From the NCBI RefSeq assembly GCF_048128805.1, contig NC_136020.1:14280239-14344238 (forward strand): DNA of 64,000 nucleotides. The letters are read 5' to 3'. Shown one piece after another: positions 26,501-36,000 of this stretch; the stretch's first letter is position 1; every line of letters begins with the position of its first letter. The notes under the pieces were generated by a model, which saw only the letters and a list, made by a program, of their open reading frames with translations, had not been told where the DNA came from and did not search any database. The translations under genes were made by a program, and so were the position numbers. Source of the DNA: Centroberyx gerrardi. Taxonomy: Eukaryota > Chordata > Actinopteri > Beryciformes > Berycidae.

Positions 26501-28688
26501 GTTAAAATCCTTCCAATAAGGTTTACAGCATTTGATCTGACACCCTGGAAAGCCTCCGTCAGTGGGTTTACCTCATTTTAATTAGAGGAGGCGGGGTCTA
26601 ATCAGGGTCCAGTATTGTGACTGTTCTGCCTGTGAGACTTAGTCTTCAAATTTATTCAACACATACCCTTTTAACTAAACTACATTCACTTGCAAAACAC
26701 CATGAAGAACAATATTCTTATCCTTAGCTATCATCTATTTGAAAACAAAATCATGAAAATGGAATAATATGGGACCTTTAATTTTGAGTTGAACTGTCTG
26801 GACATAATCTGGGCAAAAGTTTATAGTGTGCATCCACCCTAATATACACTAATGTAAACTTACTTTCCCAGAGCAAAGCACTCTAATGTGATGTTAGAGG
26901 CCAGCATGGCAGTGGTGTCTGGAAACTTCACCCTGATGTCCGCTGGGTATTTCCTCTCCTCACCTGGAAGAAAGACTTCATTACATCTATAAATCTCACA
27001 CGTCAAAGATAGATAGGTGGATAGATCATAGATGTGAATTGCCTTATTTTAGAACAGTTTTCTCACCCCTTCAGAATTTGTAAACATTATTCTCAAAGAA
27101 TATCATAGGATAAGGTTTTGAGGTTTTGCCACTACAGATTTATTTTGTGATCCTTGCTTAGCTAGAGCACAGCAACACCCACTAACCGTCGTCAGGCGGT
27201 AAGGGGATGAGGGGGATGAACTTGGAGAAGACGCTCTTGCCGATGATGGGGCTGGAGACGAAGCAGGAGTAGTTGCCCGCGTCCTGAGCTTCCACCTTGG
27301 AGATGTACAGGTTCCCCGTCTTCTGGGAGACAAAACGACGGCGATCTGTCAGCAGGAAAACTGGGAACTCGTTGTAGATCCAGCGGTAGGTCACCTCATC
27401 TGGGAGAGAGGACGGAAAAGGAAACATGGCAACAGGGAGGAGGAGATCAAAATCTATGTGTTTACTGGACAACTCATTCTCCTTTGTGCTGGATAAATGC
27501 TGAAATTCCCACTTTTTAGCATTCATTTTGACCGAGTCTCTAGCCTTTAATCTGTCTGGACAATGAAACAGATAATGCAAATTAATCATGGATAATAATG
27601 AACAGTTAGAATATATAGACAGTATATTCCTTCAGCATAGGTTTGATATGTGCTTTGGTAGCCAATATAGAAGTCCCAAATCCTGCATTATTACTGCAGT
27701 GGTCACTGTAAACAATCTTATCTTGAATATTATACAATAGACCCAAATTGCTATGTTATAACACAAAGCTTCCATCTCAAATAACTGCCAGACCATTCTT
27801 TGAGCCTTCTTACTAAAAAGAGACCAAGATTGACCAGAATTTTCCAAACCTTGTTTCAGGTATGGAGCAACAGTAATAATCCAGCAAAAATCCAGTGAAA
27901 AGTGAGACTTCTACAATGGCAACATTCACATGAGGGCCTCTACGTACATGGCCAGGCTTTTGGAGGGGCACACAGCAGAACGGCCCCCTGTCCTTCTTTG
28001 GCATAGACGGGGTCTCTCTCCTCCTGGGGAAACTCCTCCAGATCTACCGAGCAGTGGAGCAGAAAAGGATAAGTGAAAAAACATGAGGAACATTGAAGTG
28101 CATAATGACAAGCAATATAGCAAAATCTTTTTCAAAGTGCAGTGCTGGGGAGAAAATAAATGAAGGTGGACCAGATGGAGAAAAATTAATCTTTTTTAGA
28201 TAGGCAGGAAAAAATCAAATGAACACCCAATAGTGGCCAAGACCAAGAGAAGTCTGAGTCAAAATTGGAACAAGACAAGTCCAAGATGTCAAAACACTGG
28301 TTTCGAAACCAGACTCGAGGCTGAGACCAGACTCAAATACTATAACCTTGTATTAGCTGTATCTGCAGTAGTCAAAGTTCACATGCTCACATCCAAACTT
28401 GACCCTGGCCTCCTTGCTGATAACGGTGCCATAGATGTTCTTGGCCACGCAGATGTATGTCCCACTGTGTTTCTTCTGTAAGGGGTTGGTGATGACCAGG
28501 TTCCCCCCGACCAGGCTGTAGTGCTCATCTGGCTGCTCCATCAGCTTGATCTCCCAGTTATCACGGCGCCACCTAGGGGAGACGAGGAGTGGACGGAGGG
28601 GAGAGAGCGAAAGATGAGGTGGAAGAATGAGAGTGAGCAATATAAAGATGAATTGGTGAAAGAAGCATGGAAAGAATTAGAGATTGCA

Positions 28689-28731
<43 letters not shown>

Positions 28732-30222
28732 TGAGTGTGTGTTTTATTGCAAATACGTGTGTTTGTAAGAATGTGTCTGTGCAGCCGTGTGTTTTTTGTG
28801 TGCATGTCAAATGAATTCAAGTCAAATTTACATACATTTACATACAAAATAAGTTTGTCATGCAGTCCTTTTCAGGGAAAGCATGTGTGTGTATCTGTTT
28901 GTGTTATACGATACGATACAATGCGATGTGATGCGGTACAATGCAATACTAAATGCTCCGATACTATACCATATAATATGATAGAATACGATACAGTTCA
29001 AAATTATATATGATACGATACAGTACGATACAGTGTCATTTATTGTTTTAAAGGAAATTCACTTTGCAACAGAAAGGCAGTGCACATCAAACACAACAGT
29101 GGACAACATACGACACAGACAGGCGTGTGTTTGTGTGTGTTACCTGTATGAAGCTGGCGGGTTTGCTCGGGCCCTGCAGTTCATGGAGATTCTCCCGTCG
29201 GGTGAGTCCTCAGTGTAGACCACATCCAGAGGCTCCTCCTCAAAGATCGGGCCATAGCCAGTAGCATCATCTGACACATTGAACATAAGCATCGGGTTAA
29301 GATTATTTATATATTTAAATATTACTCTGAAACATCCTGGCATACACGCACCGTGCCTTGTTATCATAAGTTGAACATTAAATTACTCTGACCTGAAAAC
29401 TCAACTCACCTCCAAAAATTCTGGGCTCGCCAAACAGGACTGCCACTGCAACGCAAAAACATGACAATGTCAGCTAATGGTGTACATGTCTTTCATCTGA
29501 ATTAAATCACATGACAAAAGCACCTAATGCTGAGGTCTTGTGGAAATCTTAACAGATTATATGAAGAATTATATTCCAAAACTCATCATTGATAGCATTC
29601 AATATCTGTAAAATAAAAATAATCAAGTCTGCAAAAGTATCATCTATTTGTCAACCAAGGTTTTAAATTAGGGCTGCAACTAACTATTATTTTTACTGTC
29701 GATTAATCTGTTGATTATTTTCTCGATTAATCGATTAGTTGTTTGGTCTATAAAATGTCAGAAAATGGTGAAAAATGTTGATGAGTGTTTCCCAAAGCCC
29801 AAGATGACGTCCTCAAATGTCTTGTTTTGTCCACAACCCAAAGATATTCAGTTTACTGTCATAGAGGAGTAAAGAAACCAGAAAATATTCACATTTAAGA
29901 AGCTGGAATCAGAGAATTTTGACTTATTTTTCTTAAAAAATTACTCAAACCGATTAATCGATTATCAAAATAGTTGGTGATTAATTTAATAGTTGACAAC
30001 TAATCGATTAATCGTTGCAGCTCTATTTTAAATCTTGTATATTCCTTTAAAAGTACCCTAATCTGTCTTCATTTTGTGTTATTAATCATTTTGTGGATTA
30101 GGTGTCACTTTTTTCACACTCTTTAGAGCCCTTATGTCATATCAGACATAGTAACTGTGTCACTTACCTGTGAGGGAGACAGAGGAGGAGAGTGCCAGCA
30201 GCAGTAAAGCAGCGGCAGCCAT
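15073..30222 (-). CDS. cntn1: contactin-1-like GPI-anchored neuronal adhesion protein, full coding region
   Basis: GPI-anchored axonal Ig/FNIII adhesion protein, a cis and trans partner of L1-family receptors and Caspr. Coding parts of exons: 30168-30222, 29410-29445, 29144-29270, 28391-28572, 27948-28043, 27187-27399, 26864-26963, 25871-26055, 25334-25458, 24891-25008, 23919-24069, 23514-23641, 22839-23011, 22124-22247, 21782-21949, 20612-20761, 20366-20436, 19724-19976, 18819-18940, 17292-17481, 16731-16852, 15605-15761, 15073-15155. The total is 3129 nt, 1042 residues; human CNTN1 is 1018. All phases close. Contactin-1 is preferred over contactin-2 from [34 protein letters not shown] and [25 protein letters not shown] in Ig2 is shared with contactin-2. 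The a/b paralogue is not assigned. Confidence 0.9.
15338..15594. mobile_element. inverted-repeat element, family A, in cntn1 intron 23
   Basis: Left end ACAGCAAAAAATATCCGTTA and right end GTTCAACTGAGTTTTTTGCAG. Both arms carry the GATTAAT...TATTGAGTC word. The right end stops about 10 bp from the exon 23 donor. Confidence 0.65.
15605..16852 (-). CDS. cntn1: cntn1 fibronectin III domain 4 (exons 22, 23)
   Basis: Exons 16731-16852 and 15605-15761. The stretch from about [20 protein letters not shown] has many tryptophans where human CNTN1 has few. The rest, [19 protein letters not shown], keeps the contactin pattern. Exon 23 ends in phase 1 at GTAAGA. Confidence 0.88.
15885..16045. mobile_element. 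repeat with GATGAAGGCC/GGCCGAAA end
   Basis: CTGATGAAGGCCACCAGGCC followed by GAAATGTTAG and AATAAATTGGTGAAATTGAG is a common non-coding 3' end of fish retroelements. TCTCAATTTCAC and GTGAAATTGAGA flank it as inverse words. A similar AATAAA-ending unit occurs near 21.3-21.5 kb. Confidence 0.4.
16659..16693. repeat. GA microsatellite in cntn1 intron 22
   Basis: About 17 GA units starting 38 bp inside the intron from the exon 22 donor. Confidence 0.95.
16946..17245. repeat. dispersed repeat pair member (with 24.66-24.86 kb)
   Basis: Shares ordered words with 24660-24860: GAGT(A/G)A(A/G)TTTCAT, CCTGTTAAA, AAATACA(T/C)G(G/A)GTGTC and CCTGAAAAAC. Both copies lie in cntn1 introns. Ends are not defined. 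Confidence 0.5.
17292..18940 (-). CDS. cntn1: cntn1 fibronectin III domain 3 (exons 20, 21)
   Basis: Exons 18819-18940 and 17292-17481, phase 0 junction. [20 protein letters not shown], then [19 protein letters not shown] and [24 protein letters not shown]-type inverted-repeat element fills part of the intron (18.35-18.78 kb), ending about 40 bp from exon 20. Confidence 0.9.
18349..18780. mobile_element. inverted-repeat element with GGTGGAAA ends
   Basis: Left end GGTGGAAATAACTAATTACA and right end, on the other strand, GGTGGAAAGAGCAGTAGAAT. The interior is rich in ACTTAAGTA-type words. A very common non-autonomous fish DNA element by appearance. Confidence 0.6.
19290..19535. mobile_element. 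inverted-repeat element, family B (TTTTCCACTG ends), copy 1
   Basis: Ends read ACACTTGTACAGTGGAAAAA on the plus strand, with TGGTACACTTGTACAGTG in common with the copy at 40170. The interior has GTTGTGTACATTG and CCTGCCAGCACC words shared with that copy in inverse orientation. Confidence 0.5.
19724..20436 (-). CDS. cntn1: cntn1 fibronectin III domain 2 (exons 18, 19)
   Basis: Exons 20366-20436 and 19724-19976. [20 protein letters not shown], then [18 protein letters not shown] and [16 protein letters not shown]. The [18 protein letters not shown] loop and the [13 protein letters not shown] segment are longer than in human CNTN1. Confidence 0.9.
20541..20606. repeat. CT microsatellite abutting the cntn1 exon 17 donor
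   Basis: Over 50 bp of CT with CCCT interruptions. On the gene strand the intron starts GTAAGGAGAGAGAGAGG, so the GA array begins about 5 nt past the splice donor. Confidence 0.95.
20612..21949 (-). CDS. cntn1: cntn1 fibronectin III domain 1 (exons 16, 17)
   Basis: Exons 21782-21949 and 20612-20761. The hinge [24 protein letters not shown] and DDWKDAST are contactin signatures. The loop [12 protein letters not shown] is longer than in mammals. The exon 17 donor (GTAAGGAG) runs directly into a long GA array. Confidence 0.9.
22124..23011 (-). CDS. cntn1: cntn1 Ig domain 6 (exons 14, 15)
   Basis: Exons 22839-23011 and 22124-22247, phase 0 junction. Cysteines lie in [11 protein letters not shown] and [24 protein letters not shown] keeps the contactin pattern, and AEWQHYERI follows it. 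The end [15 protein letters not shown] leads into the PGPPG hinge. Confidence 0.92.
23420..23455. repeat. CA microsatellite
   Basis: About 17 CA units with one CG interruption, in cntn1 intron 13-14. Confidence 0.9.
23514..24069 (-). CDS. cntn1: cntn1 Ig domain 5 (exons 12, 13)
   Basis: Exons 23919-24069 and 23514-23641. The start is [11 protein letters not shown]; cysteines lie in [10 protein letters not shown] and LYNCFAEN; the end is [13 protein letters not shown]. All are close to contactin-1. Confidence 0.92.
24237..24648. mobile_element. non-autonomous DNA transposon with TTAA target site, copy 1
   Basis: TTAA at 24233-24236 and 24649-24652 flank a 412-bp element whose ends are inverted: AGTCGAGATGAAA on the left, TTTCATCTCGACT on the right (13-bp perfect inverted match). 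TTAA sites are used by piggyBac and Kolobok-type transposases. No transposase gene is inside. Confidence 0.85.
24891..25458 (-). CDS. cntn1: cntn1 Ig domain 4 (exons 10, 11)
   Basis: Exons 25334-25458 and 24891-25008, joined in phase 0. The start [18 protein letters not shown], cysteines in MRCVASGKP and MYQCVAEN, and the end YANAELRV are contactin-typical. Family Ig4 normally has NTYG where this has NYWG. Confidence 0.92.
25871..26963 (-). CDS. cntn1: cntn1 Ig domain 3 (exons 8, 9)
   Basis: Exons 26864-26963 and 25871-26055. Cysteines lie in TLECFALG and AYECEAIN, core Trp in HIVWRKVD. The intron carries a TTAAAGG-type inverted-repeat element (26.36-26.78 kb). Confidence 0.92.
26364..26783. 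mobile_element. inverted-repeat element with TTAAAGG ends
   Basis: Left TTTTTAAAGGGGCCGATAT and right AATATGGGACCTTTAATTTT form imperfect inverted ends, and match a widespread fish element (TTAAAGGTCCCATATT). It lies in the intron between cntn1 exons 8 and 9. Confidence 0.6.
27187..28043 (-). CDS. cntn1: cntn1 Ig domain 2 (exons 6, 7)
   Basis: Exons 27948-28043 and 27187-27399. The exon 5/6 junction reads [15 protein letters not shown]. Cysteines lie in AVLLCAPP and NYSCFVSS, core Trp in [13 protein letters not shown]. The end [14 protein letters not shown] favours contactin-1. Confidence 0.92.
28391..29270 (-). CDS. cntn1: cntn1 Ig domain 1 (exons 4, 5)
   Basis: Exons 29144-29270 and 28391-28572. 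The motif [10 protein letters not shown] is the classic contactin N-terminus. Cysteines lie in [11 protein letters not shown] and TYICVAKN, with core Trp pair in YRWRRDNW. A TG array and a degenerate GATAC-type array lie in the intron. Confidence 0.9.
28691..28729. repeat. TG microsatellite
   Basis: About 19 TG units in cntn1 intron 4. Confidence 0.95.
28905..29035. repeat. degenerate GATAC pentanucleotide array
   Basis: Imperfect ATACG/GATAC and ATGCGATGTG-type units over about 130 bp in cntn1 intron 4, next to exon 4. Confidence 0.75.
29410..29445 (-). CDS. cntn1: cntn1 exon 3: 36-nt mini-exon before Ig1
   Basis: Twelve codons, phase 1 to phase 1, reading [12 protein letters not shown]. 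It lies between the signal peptide and Ig1 and could be skipped in frame. Contactin genes often have a small exon at this point. Confidence 0.75.
29669..30025. mobile_element. hAT-type non-autonomous element with 8-bp target duplication
   Basis: A perfect 8-bp duplication TTTTAAAT (29661-29668 and 30026-30033) flanks a 357-bp element. Ends are TAGGGCTGCAAC and GTTGCAGCTCTA, imperfect inverted repeats. Sub-terminal ATTAATCGATTAG words are also inverted. The 8-bp duplication and TAGRG ends fit the hAT superfamily. It sits in cntn1 intron 2 and holds no coding sequence. Confidence 0.88.
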
Positions 30223-30311
30223 GACAGTCAACAGACTGACTCACTGACACCAAGAGAGTTTGACGGATGGACAGAGGGACACGAACACCAGGTCTATGGA
30301 CAGGACATGAG
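30168..30311 (-). CDS. cntn1: cntn1 exon 2: leader and signal peptide
   Basis: Acceptor CTCTCTCCAG at 30312. An 89-nt leader (30223-30311) is followed by ATG at 30222 and a hydrophobic signal [18 protein letters not shown], with donor GTAAGTG after phase 1. A four-codon upstream ORF (ATG 30308, TAG 30294) lies in the leader, starting 3 nt after the splice junction. Start chosen because it opens the signal peptide and no better ATG lies downstream in frame. Confidence 0.85.
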
Positions 30312-30884
30312 CTGGAGAGAGCAGAGTGAAGAAGAGAGTGATAATAGTTTCAGGATCAGAATCAGAATCAGGTGAAATTTTTTCGGCCTGTTTCTAAAAT
30401 GCATCTCAAAGTTGAAATGAAACCTACACTCTTGCCATAGTGCATATAAAAGCACTAGTTAGATGCTATTCAACACAGTTTTCTGTGGGAAAAGAAAAAG
30501 TAAATGCTTCTGCAGACAAACATTCAGGGCAGATCAATGAGTGTGCATGACTTGACAGTTTAAAACCCCCTTAGCAGAACAGCGACCACACCAGAAACAA
30601 AGTGAGTGCATGAGCAGCTGGAATCTTCCCGGTGTGAGAAGTGGATATAAATCATTCAGGAATGACTCAGCAGAACGCTCCAAATATAGTCATGCAGAGT
30701 GCGTGCACATTCACAAGGACACACAGAAAGACACACGGGCCTGCACACTAACACACACAGAGAAACACACATTCCTCCATACACAAAACACACAAGGAGG
30801 CACTGCGGTACCAAGACAGCGTTCTGTCGTCACACATGCTTACACATCACTTCTGCCAGAGCACATGGCAGTGCTGCTGCAGCA

Positions 30885-30935
30885 TGAGAGAGAGGGAGAG
30901 AGAGAGAGAGAGAGAGAGCTAGAGAGAGAGAGAGG
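30885..30935. repeat. GA-rich array
   Basis: About 50 bp of GA with GGAG and GCTA interruptions. Confidence 0.9.
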
Positions 30936-31196
30936 AAGGGCTAAGGTGGGGGAGGGCTGGTCTTTCTGTGTGCACTCATGACTCTCTCAGTGGGGAACTT
31001 TCCATTTCTGAGTCACGCAAAGCCACAGCATCCAACTGCAGCAGAAAGCAGGGGCACCTCTGCATCACCTATCTCTTGTTCTGTTTACAATGAACTGTGT
31101 AGAAGCCTGCCATGTTAGAGGGAAGGGGGTAGGTGGGTGAGCTGGTACGTCATTGGCTCTATCAAGCGGCCACCTCCCATCGCAGATGTTTCATTG

Positions 31197-31615
31197 ACTC
31201 ATTCTGCGTTCACATCATATCAGATTTTGACACAATACTGAAAAGCCGTTCACGTCAGCCTCCCAGTGGTAAATGCAAGTAGGGCATGTGGGACGTTTTT
31301 ATCCAATGTTTTCCACTTGGTGTCATGAATTGAAAAAGTGGTAAAAAAAAAAAAAAAACATGGCACCTGCCACCGATGTCGGCAGTCCAAGGGAATAGAA
31401 ATCAAAATGATCCGTTTTATTCACACTTATACAATCAACTCTACTTACGAAAAGTGAGCAATATCTGCTGCAGTTCATTTATGGTTGATTTTAAATTCAT
31501 AAATACAAATGATTTTGGATGTGGGCATTCCAATGAGATAAACACAGGAACACTCCAACGAGATGTCATCCCGTTTTTCCACTTTTTCCGATATGACATG
31601 AATGCAGCATTAGAC
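31197..31615. mobile_element. inverted-repeat element with TGCRTTCA-CATCATATC ends
   Basis: Left ATTCTGCGTTCACATCATATC and the right end on the other strand TAATGCTGCATTCATGTCATAT are imperfect inverted repeats. Typical of a common fish non-autonomous element. Confidence 0.55.
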
Positions 31616-32515
31616 CCACAACACTTCACCCGTGTCCTTGGTCCATTTATCCAGACTGAGTATGACTGAGCCAGTTATGGGATTGTTATGGAATACTACT
31701 ATAGTTTGTGGGGGGGTTTGGGGGTGGGGGGTCTATTTATAGATTAACAAAACCCAGACTGTATTTAAGGTACCTATTGTCCTTAAAATAGTAACATGTG
31801 TGAACAATTTTTGCTTTATTTTTGTGCTCTCCATCATTATCTGAGATTTTTTAATAATGGATATCTCATTTTGGAAAGAAAACCTTCAGCTAGCTAGCAC
31901 CCATACCGTCTCACAGCCCTTCACACTGAGCCTTCTGACTGTGAGAGGGTGAAGGAAAATATAAGGAGGATGGAGAGAGCGAGGCACAACAGCCACCTCC
32001 CTACATCCGATGTGCATTAGCAGCCCTGTCTGTCTGCCTATAGGCCGGGCCCACACACCCAGAGAAACTGCAGCGGCCTTCATATGCACCCTGGACCAGC
32101 TGACTCGACACTATTGCATTGCATTATCACTACCATGCATCTATCTTGCATTTGTGCTGCTGGACTTCTTCAAATGACTCCTTGTTGAGGTGGAGTAAAA
32201 ACAGAAGTAGCGTAGCAAAAAGTGGGGCCTCTTCTACATCTGTAAGCTCCCAAATATGGGAGGGATAGGAGTTTGTGACGTGAATCCATGTTAATGGCCC
32301 ATGGTAATCATATGGGCAAAAAATGATCTTAGAGCTATTAGGAAACTCAGCTCCTTTTACTACATGTGTTATATGGTATACATCATGCATCACAGGCCAA
32401 ACTTAAAGCATGCAGACCTTATGCAAAAATCAAGAAATTTTAGCACAAATCATCCACGCAAGCTTCCACAACACTCTTCTAGATCATAAGATGTACATGT
32501 GTTCATATACATAGG

Positions 32516-33060
32516 CAGTGCCGCGTGCCAATCAGGCGCCCTTGGCAAAACTATAAATGCCGCCCATCCACACGTTCTCACGTTTTATCAACTATTTCAC
32601 GTAGGGTTGCCAACTCAATGTTATTTAATACACACAGACATCGCCCTTGATTGGTTAATACATTACTCTACATTCAAAACAATTTAGTAAATCCTCCCCA
32701 GTTGTGTCTCATGTCACTTAAATCAACTCACGTAGTGTAATTTTTAGTATTAGGCCTACTTTACTGAAAGAGACTTAAAGCTACTCGTTGGGAGCAGGTT
32801 GGGAGATAGACTGGGAGTAGCACCCAACCTGTTGCTGTAACTCAGTCTCAGTAAAACAAGGAGTACAATGTTCCAAAAGCATAGTAGATTAATTTCTGTT
32901 TTTTCTTTATTTGTAGATCGCGACAAATGTATTTATGCTGTGTCACCCAATGTCACCCTAATTACAATCAAGTTAAGACAGGTGTGGGCAAATTTGGCGC
33001 CCCTAGTGACGTGGCGCCCTGGGCAATTGCCCTGTCTGCCCCGCCCAGGCGCCGCCACTG
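32516..33060. mobile_element. hAT-like inverted-repeat element rich in GGCGCC
   Basis: Left CAGTGCCGCGTGCC...CAGGCGCCC and the right end on the other strand CAGTGGCGGCGCCTGGGCGG form imperfect ends. Flanking 8-mers (TACATAGG, CCTGTAGG) share only part of their bases, so the target duplication is old or the edges are off by a base or two. Confidence 0.6.
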
Positions 33061-33773
33061 CCTGTAGGTTGATACAGCGCTGTGAATTGTGTCTAAAAGC
33101 CATCTGCAAATCCCAGTAATCTTTTCCAGCACAATTTCTGATCAAATCATCAGTGTGTTGTGTTTTCCAGCGTTTCCTCTGGCAGTAATCTCATCACAGC
33201 TCTGGACACTGGATCCTCTTTGGATAGGCCGGCTATATTTAGGTCAGCACATGTATTAAGCCGCAGTGATTTAGCCTACTGATTGATGGAATAACCATGT
33301 TTTCTGTGTTTTGTAGCTATGGAAAATAACATTCCGAGTCTGGCTGAATTCCTCAGAAGAGGTGGTAAGAGAGGACTGTGCCAATGATGTCTTGATGATA
33401 TCTCTTGAGTTCATTGAGTTAATGGTGGATGTAGTAGCTTACTTTAAAGTGAATGTGCTGCTCCTGGATCTCAACACCAGTGCTTAAATAGAATTGAAAA
33501 ACAGAGGAAATCTGAGAGGGAAGAAATAATCCCTTGCCTCAGCTACCAACCATGTCAGTTTGCTGAATCTTTAAGCCATCTGCATAAGAGTGACTAAATT
33601 GTTCTTGCACTCTTGCACATTTCAATTTTTTCTGTTGCAATCAGGAAGATAAAGGTTAATACTGAGGGACATTTGTGAAAATCTTCAAACAATAATCTGT
33701 ACTGGAGGGAGTTGCCCTCTTTGCTACCAAGGTGGACAGTACCATGTCAATGGCATGGAGCACATTACAAAAA

Positions 33774-34116
33774 TGTACATCTTAACAAGTTGTATAGTCC
33801 AATTTATTAAGTCTTAATACCTTATTTTTCAACAGGTGAACAATTCTGCCAACAGAGTGAGATAAACCCACTTGTATCAAGTGAAGTTTCACTTTTTCAG
33901 GAATTTTCTAGAAACAAGGCAATATTTTCAAACAAGGCAGAATAATCACTCCATTAGCATCAAGAAGACACTTCAGTTCAAGAAAATGTTGCTGATTTGA
34001 AGTGGAAATATGTTAAATTATCTCACCAAAATATTGCCAGATGTTTCACTCTGTTTCAAGCAAAATAAAATGTAAGACTCTCTACTAGATTAAATGACTC
34101 GTTCAGATGGATATTA
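33774..34116. mobile_element. inverted-repeat element, family A, in cntn1 intron 1
   Basis: Left ACATCTTAACAAGTTGTATA and right AGATTAAATGACTCGTTCAG plus ATGGATATT mirror each other. The interior repeats AATATTGCCAGATG and AACAAGGC words seen in other family A copies. Confidence 0.65.
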
Positions 34117-34499
34117 TGGATATCTTGCACTCCTGCTCATTTTGCATTTTTCTGTTGCAATCAGACAGGAAGACAGAGGTTAACAGTGAGGGACACGCCT
34201 GGCCATTAAAATCAATGATTTATCTCAAAGGGAGTTGTCCCCTCAGTCAGTCAGTCAGTCAGTCCCACCAGGTTAACGCCACAGATCACTGCCCTTGACG
34301 CGTTTGACACTTTCACCTTGCGTCTCCTCCCTGCATCGATGGAGACACACTTTTTCATCTTAACATGTGCTGTCCCATTATTAAAACTGCAGAGTTGAAA
34401 TAGTCTTTTATTAAACACCTCTTATCAAGAGTGTGTTCAGTTTGTCGCATTCCCTGTAAGTCTAAAAGTAGCTGCGCACACCCTTACATCACTTCACCC

Positions 34500-34900
34500 C
34501 AATGACGACTGAGCGGCACCGGTAGTTCACTGCTCTGCATTGCGGTACTCGTCTGCCGGTCCATTTCTCTACTTCAGCACTACAGTGCAGAACACACTCC
34601 CGGTTTATCCTCAGACAGTCCAGACACACGAGCTAACCCTCATGCACACACCCTCGCGCCGTGTCGTTCTTACCTTTGAGGCAGAATAAATGGCAATTTC
34701 AGTACATTGTCCGTGTGGCACACCTGGACCCGAACCGCATCGTCCCACAGCCCGCCCGCACGAGCGTCCCGTTGAATTGAACTTTTCTATTGGAGGAAAG
34801 CGGATGAGTGGCACCTCTGGGTGGCAGCGCCGATGTGAATGCGATTGGTCCACAAGAGAGGAAGGATGAGAGAGATGCGAGCATCATGCTGCTGCGCATC
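34500..34900 (-). promoter_or_regulatory. cntn1: candidate cntn1 promoter and non-coding exon 1
   Basis: A CpG-richer patch in otherwise AT-rich DNA. On the minus strand it ends in a consensus donor, CAAAG|GTAAGAACG, with the last exon base at 34674. Joined to the acceptor at 30311 this gives a non-coding first exon and an intron of about 4.4 kb. The transcription start cannot be set from sequence; no convincing TATA box is seen. A 13-residue upstream ORF (ATG at 34740, TGA at 34699) would lie in the leader if transcription starts above it. Confidence 0.5.
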
Positions 34901-35718
34901 CCCAACACGGAAGATGAAGCCCTTACGAAAAAGAACGGTAGTGATCCTATAATACACTGTAGGATGACAGGTATCATACGAATATCACAGCAAAACTATA
35001 AGCTCCTATAGGAATATTATAGAGGTATTATAGTAATAGTAGATAAAAAAAAATGTCATCAAGGTGGATAGGGTCACCATAAACTCACTAGTGCCACAGA
35101 CTCAAGTCTCAATAGGAATATTATAATGATTTTTTCGTTTGGGAATAGACTGTTATCCTGCTTTGGGCCTGACTGGAAGATAAAAAAATATATATATATT
35201 CTCTGTGGCAGATCACTCTGTTAGGAGAGTCTCTGCAGGGAAAAGTGTCTAGACAAGTATAGGAGTAAAGTTCAAGCCCATGCATGACCCATTTCCTTGC
35301 CATGTGCTGTGCATTTTAAATGACCTTCATATTCATTTATTATTAATGAGAGATTGCAGACACTGGTTAGAATGTCACTAGATGTGAATGAGGAAATTGA
35401 AGGGTTTAATTTGAAAATGCCATCCATTTCTGAAAAAAAAAAAAAAAAAATGACCTGGTGTTCAATGCTGATTAGATCCTCTATGTGACCATTAAAGTGA
35501 GAGCTTATGACTTCAACAATATCCATTAGTCAATTTTATTTTCATATCAGCATTCGTGTTGTTAGAGTAAGTGCCACTTTTTTCCAAATGCTGGATGTTG
35601 CATTTTGGAATGAAACTCAAACATACAAACATATAGGAAAATACAGTGAGACGAGAATCAGGGATAAAACTGGAATATTTTGACATTGGTATTTGTCTCC
35701 TCTCTGCACAGATACACA

Positions 35719-35771
<53 letters not shown>

Positions 35772-36000
35772 CCAAATGTAGGTTAATCTCACAAGGATTT
35801 GGAGGTTTATCCAGTGGGTTGTTTGCTGGACAAAAACCCTAATAATTTTCATTTTTATACACTAGGTGGAGCTATATACTTATACTGTTACATGTTGCAA
35901 TGCATGCAGTGTCACTAAAAACAACAAAAAGTCTGAATTGAAATCCTGAAACCAACATTTATTTCATTTTTTTTAACTTCATTTAAAATACAAAATATTT
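34677..36000. other. short gap between nrcam and cntn1
   Basis: Between the possible nrcam polyadenylation site and the cntn1 first exon there is about 1.1-1.3 kb. It holds a CA array (35720-35769), an A-tract (35437-35450) and AT-rich DNA. I see no gene in it. Confidence 0.5.
35720..35769. repeat. CA microsatellite
   Basis: About 24 CA units in the gap between nrcam and cntn1. Confidence 0.95.

Larger units (their letters stand above)
30312..34673. other. cntn1 intron 1 (probable)
   Basis: No coding exon is seen. Contents: a GA array (about 30885-30935), inverted-repeat elements at 31.2-31.6, 32.5-33.06 and 33.77-34.12 kb, a GTCA array (34243-34263) and AT-rich unique DNA. Confidence 0.5.

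Noticed and set aside
15073..30222. Assignment of the contactin to contactin-2, since NFASC and CNTN2 are neighbours in human
   Set aside because: Ig2 shares EERDPV with contactin-2, but [16 protein letters not shown] and the FNIII-3 and GPI exons fit contactin-1 better, and the partner gene is clearly NrCAM, not neurofascin.
31376..31669. A 97-codon plus-strand frame
   Set aside because: It overlaps an inverted-repeat element and shows no domain or splice context.
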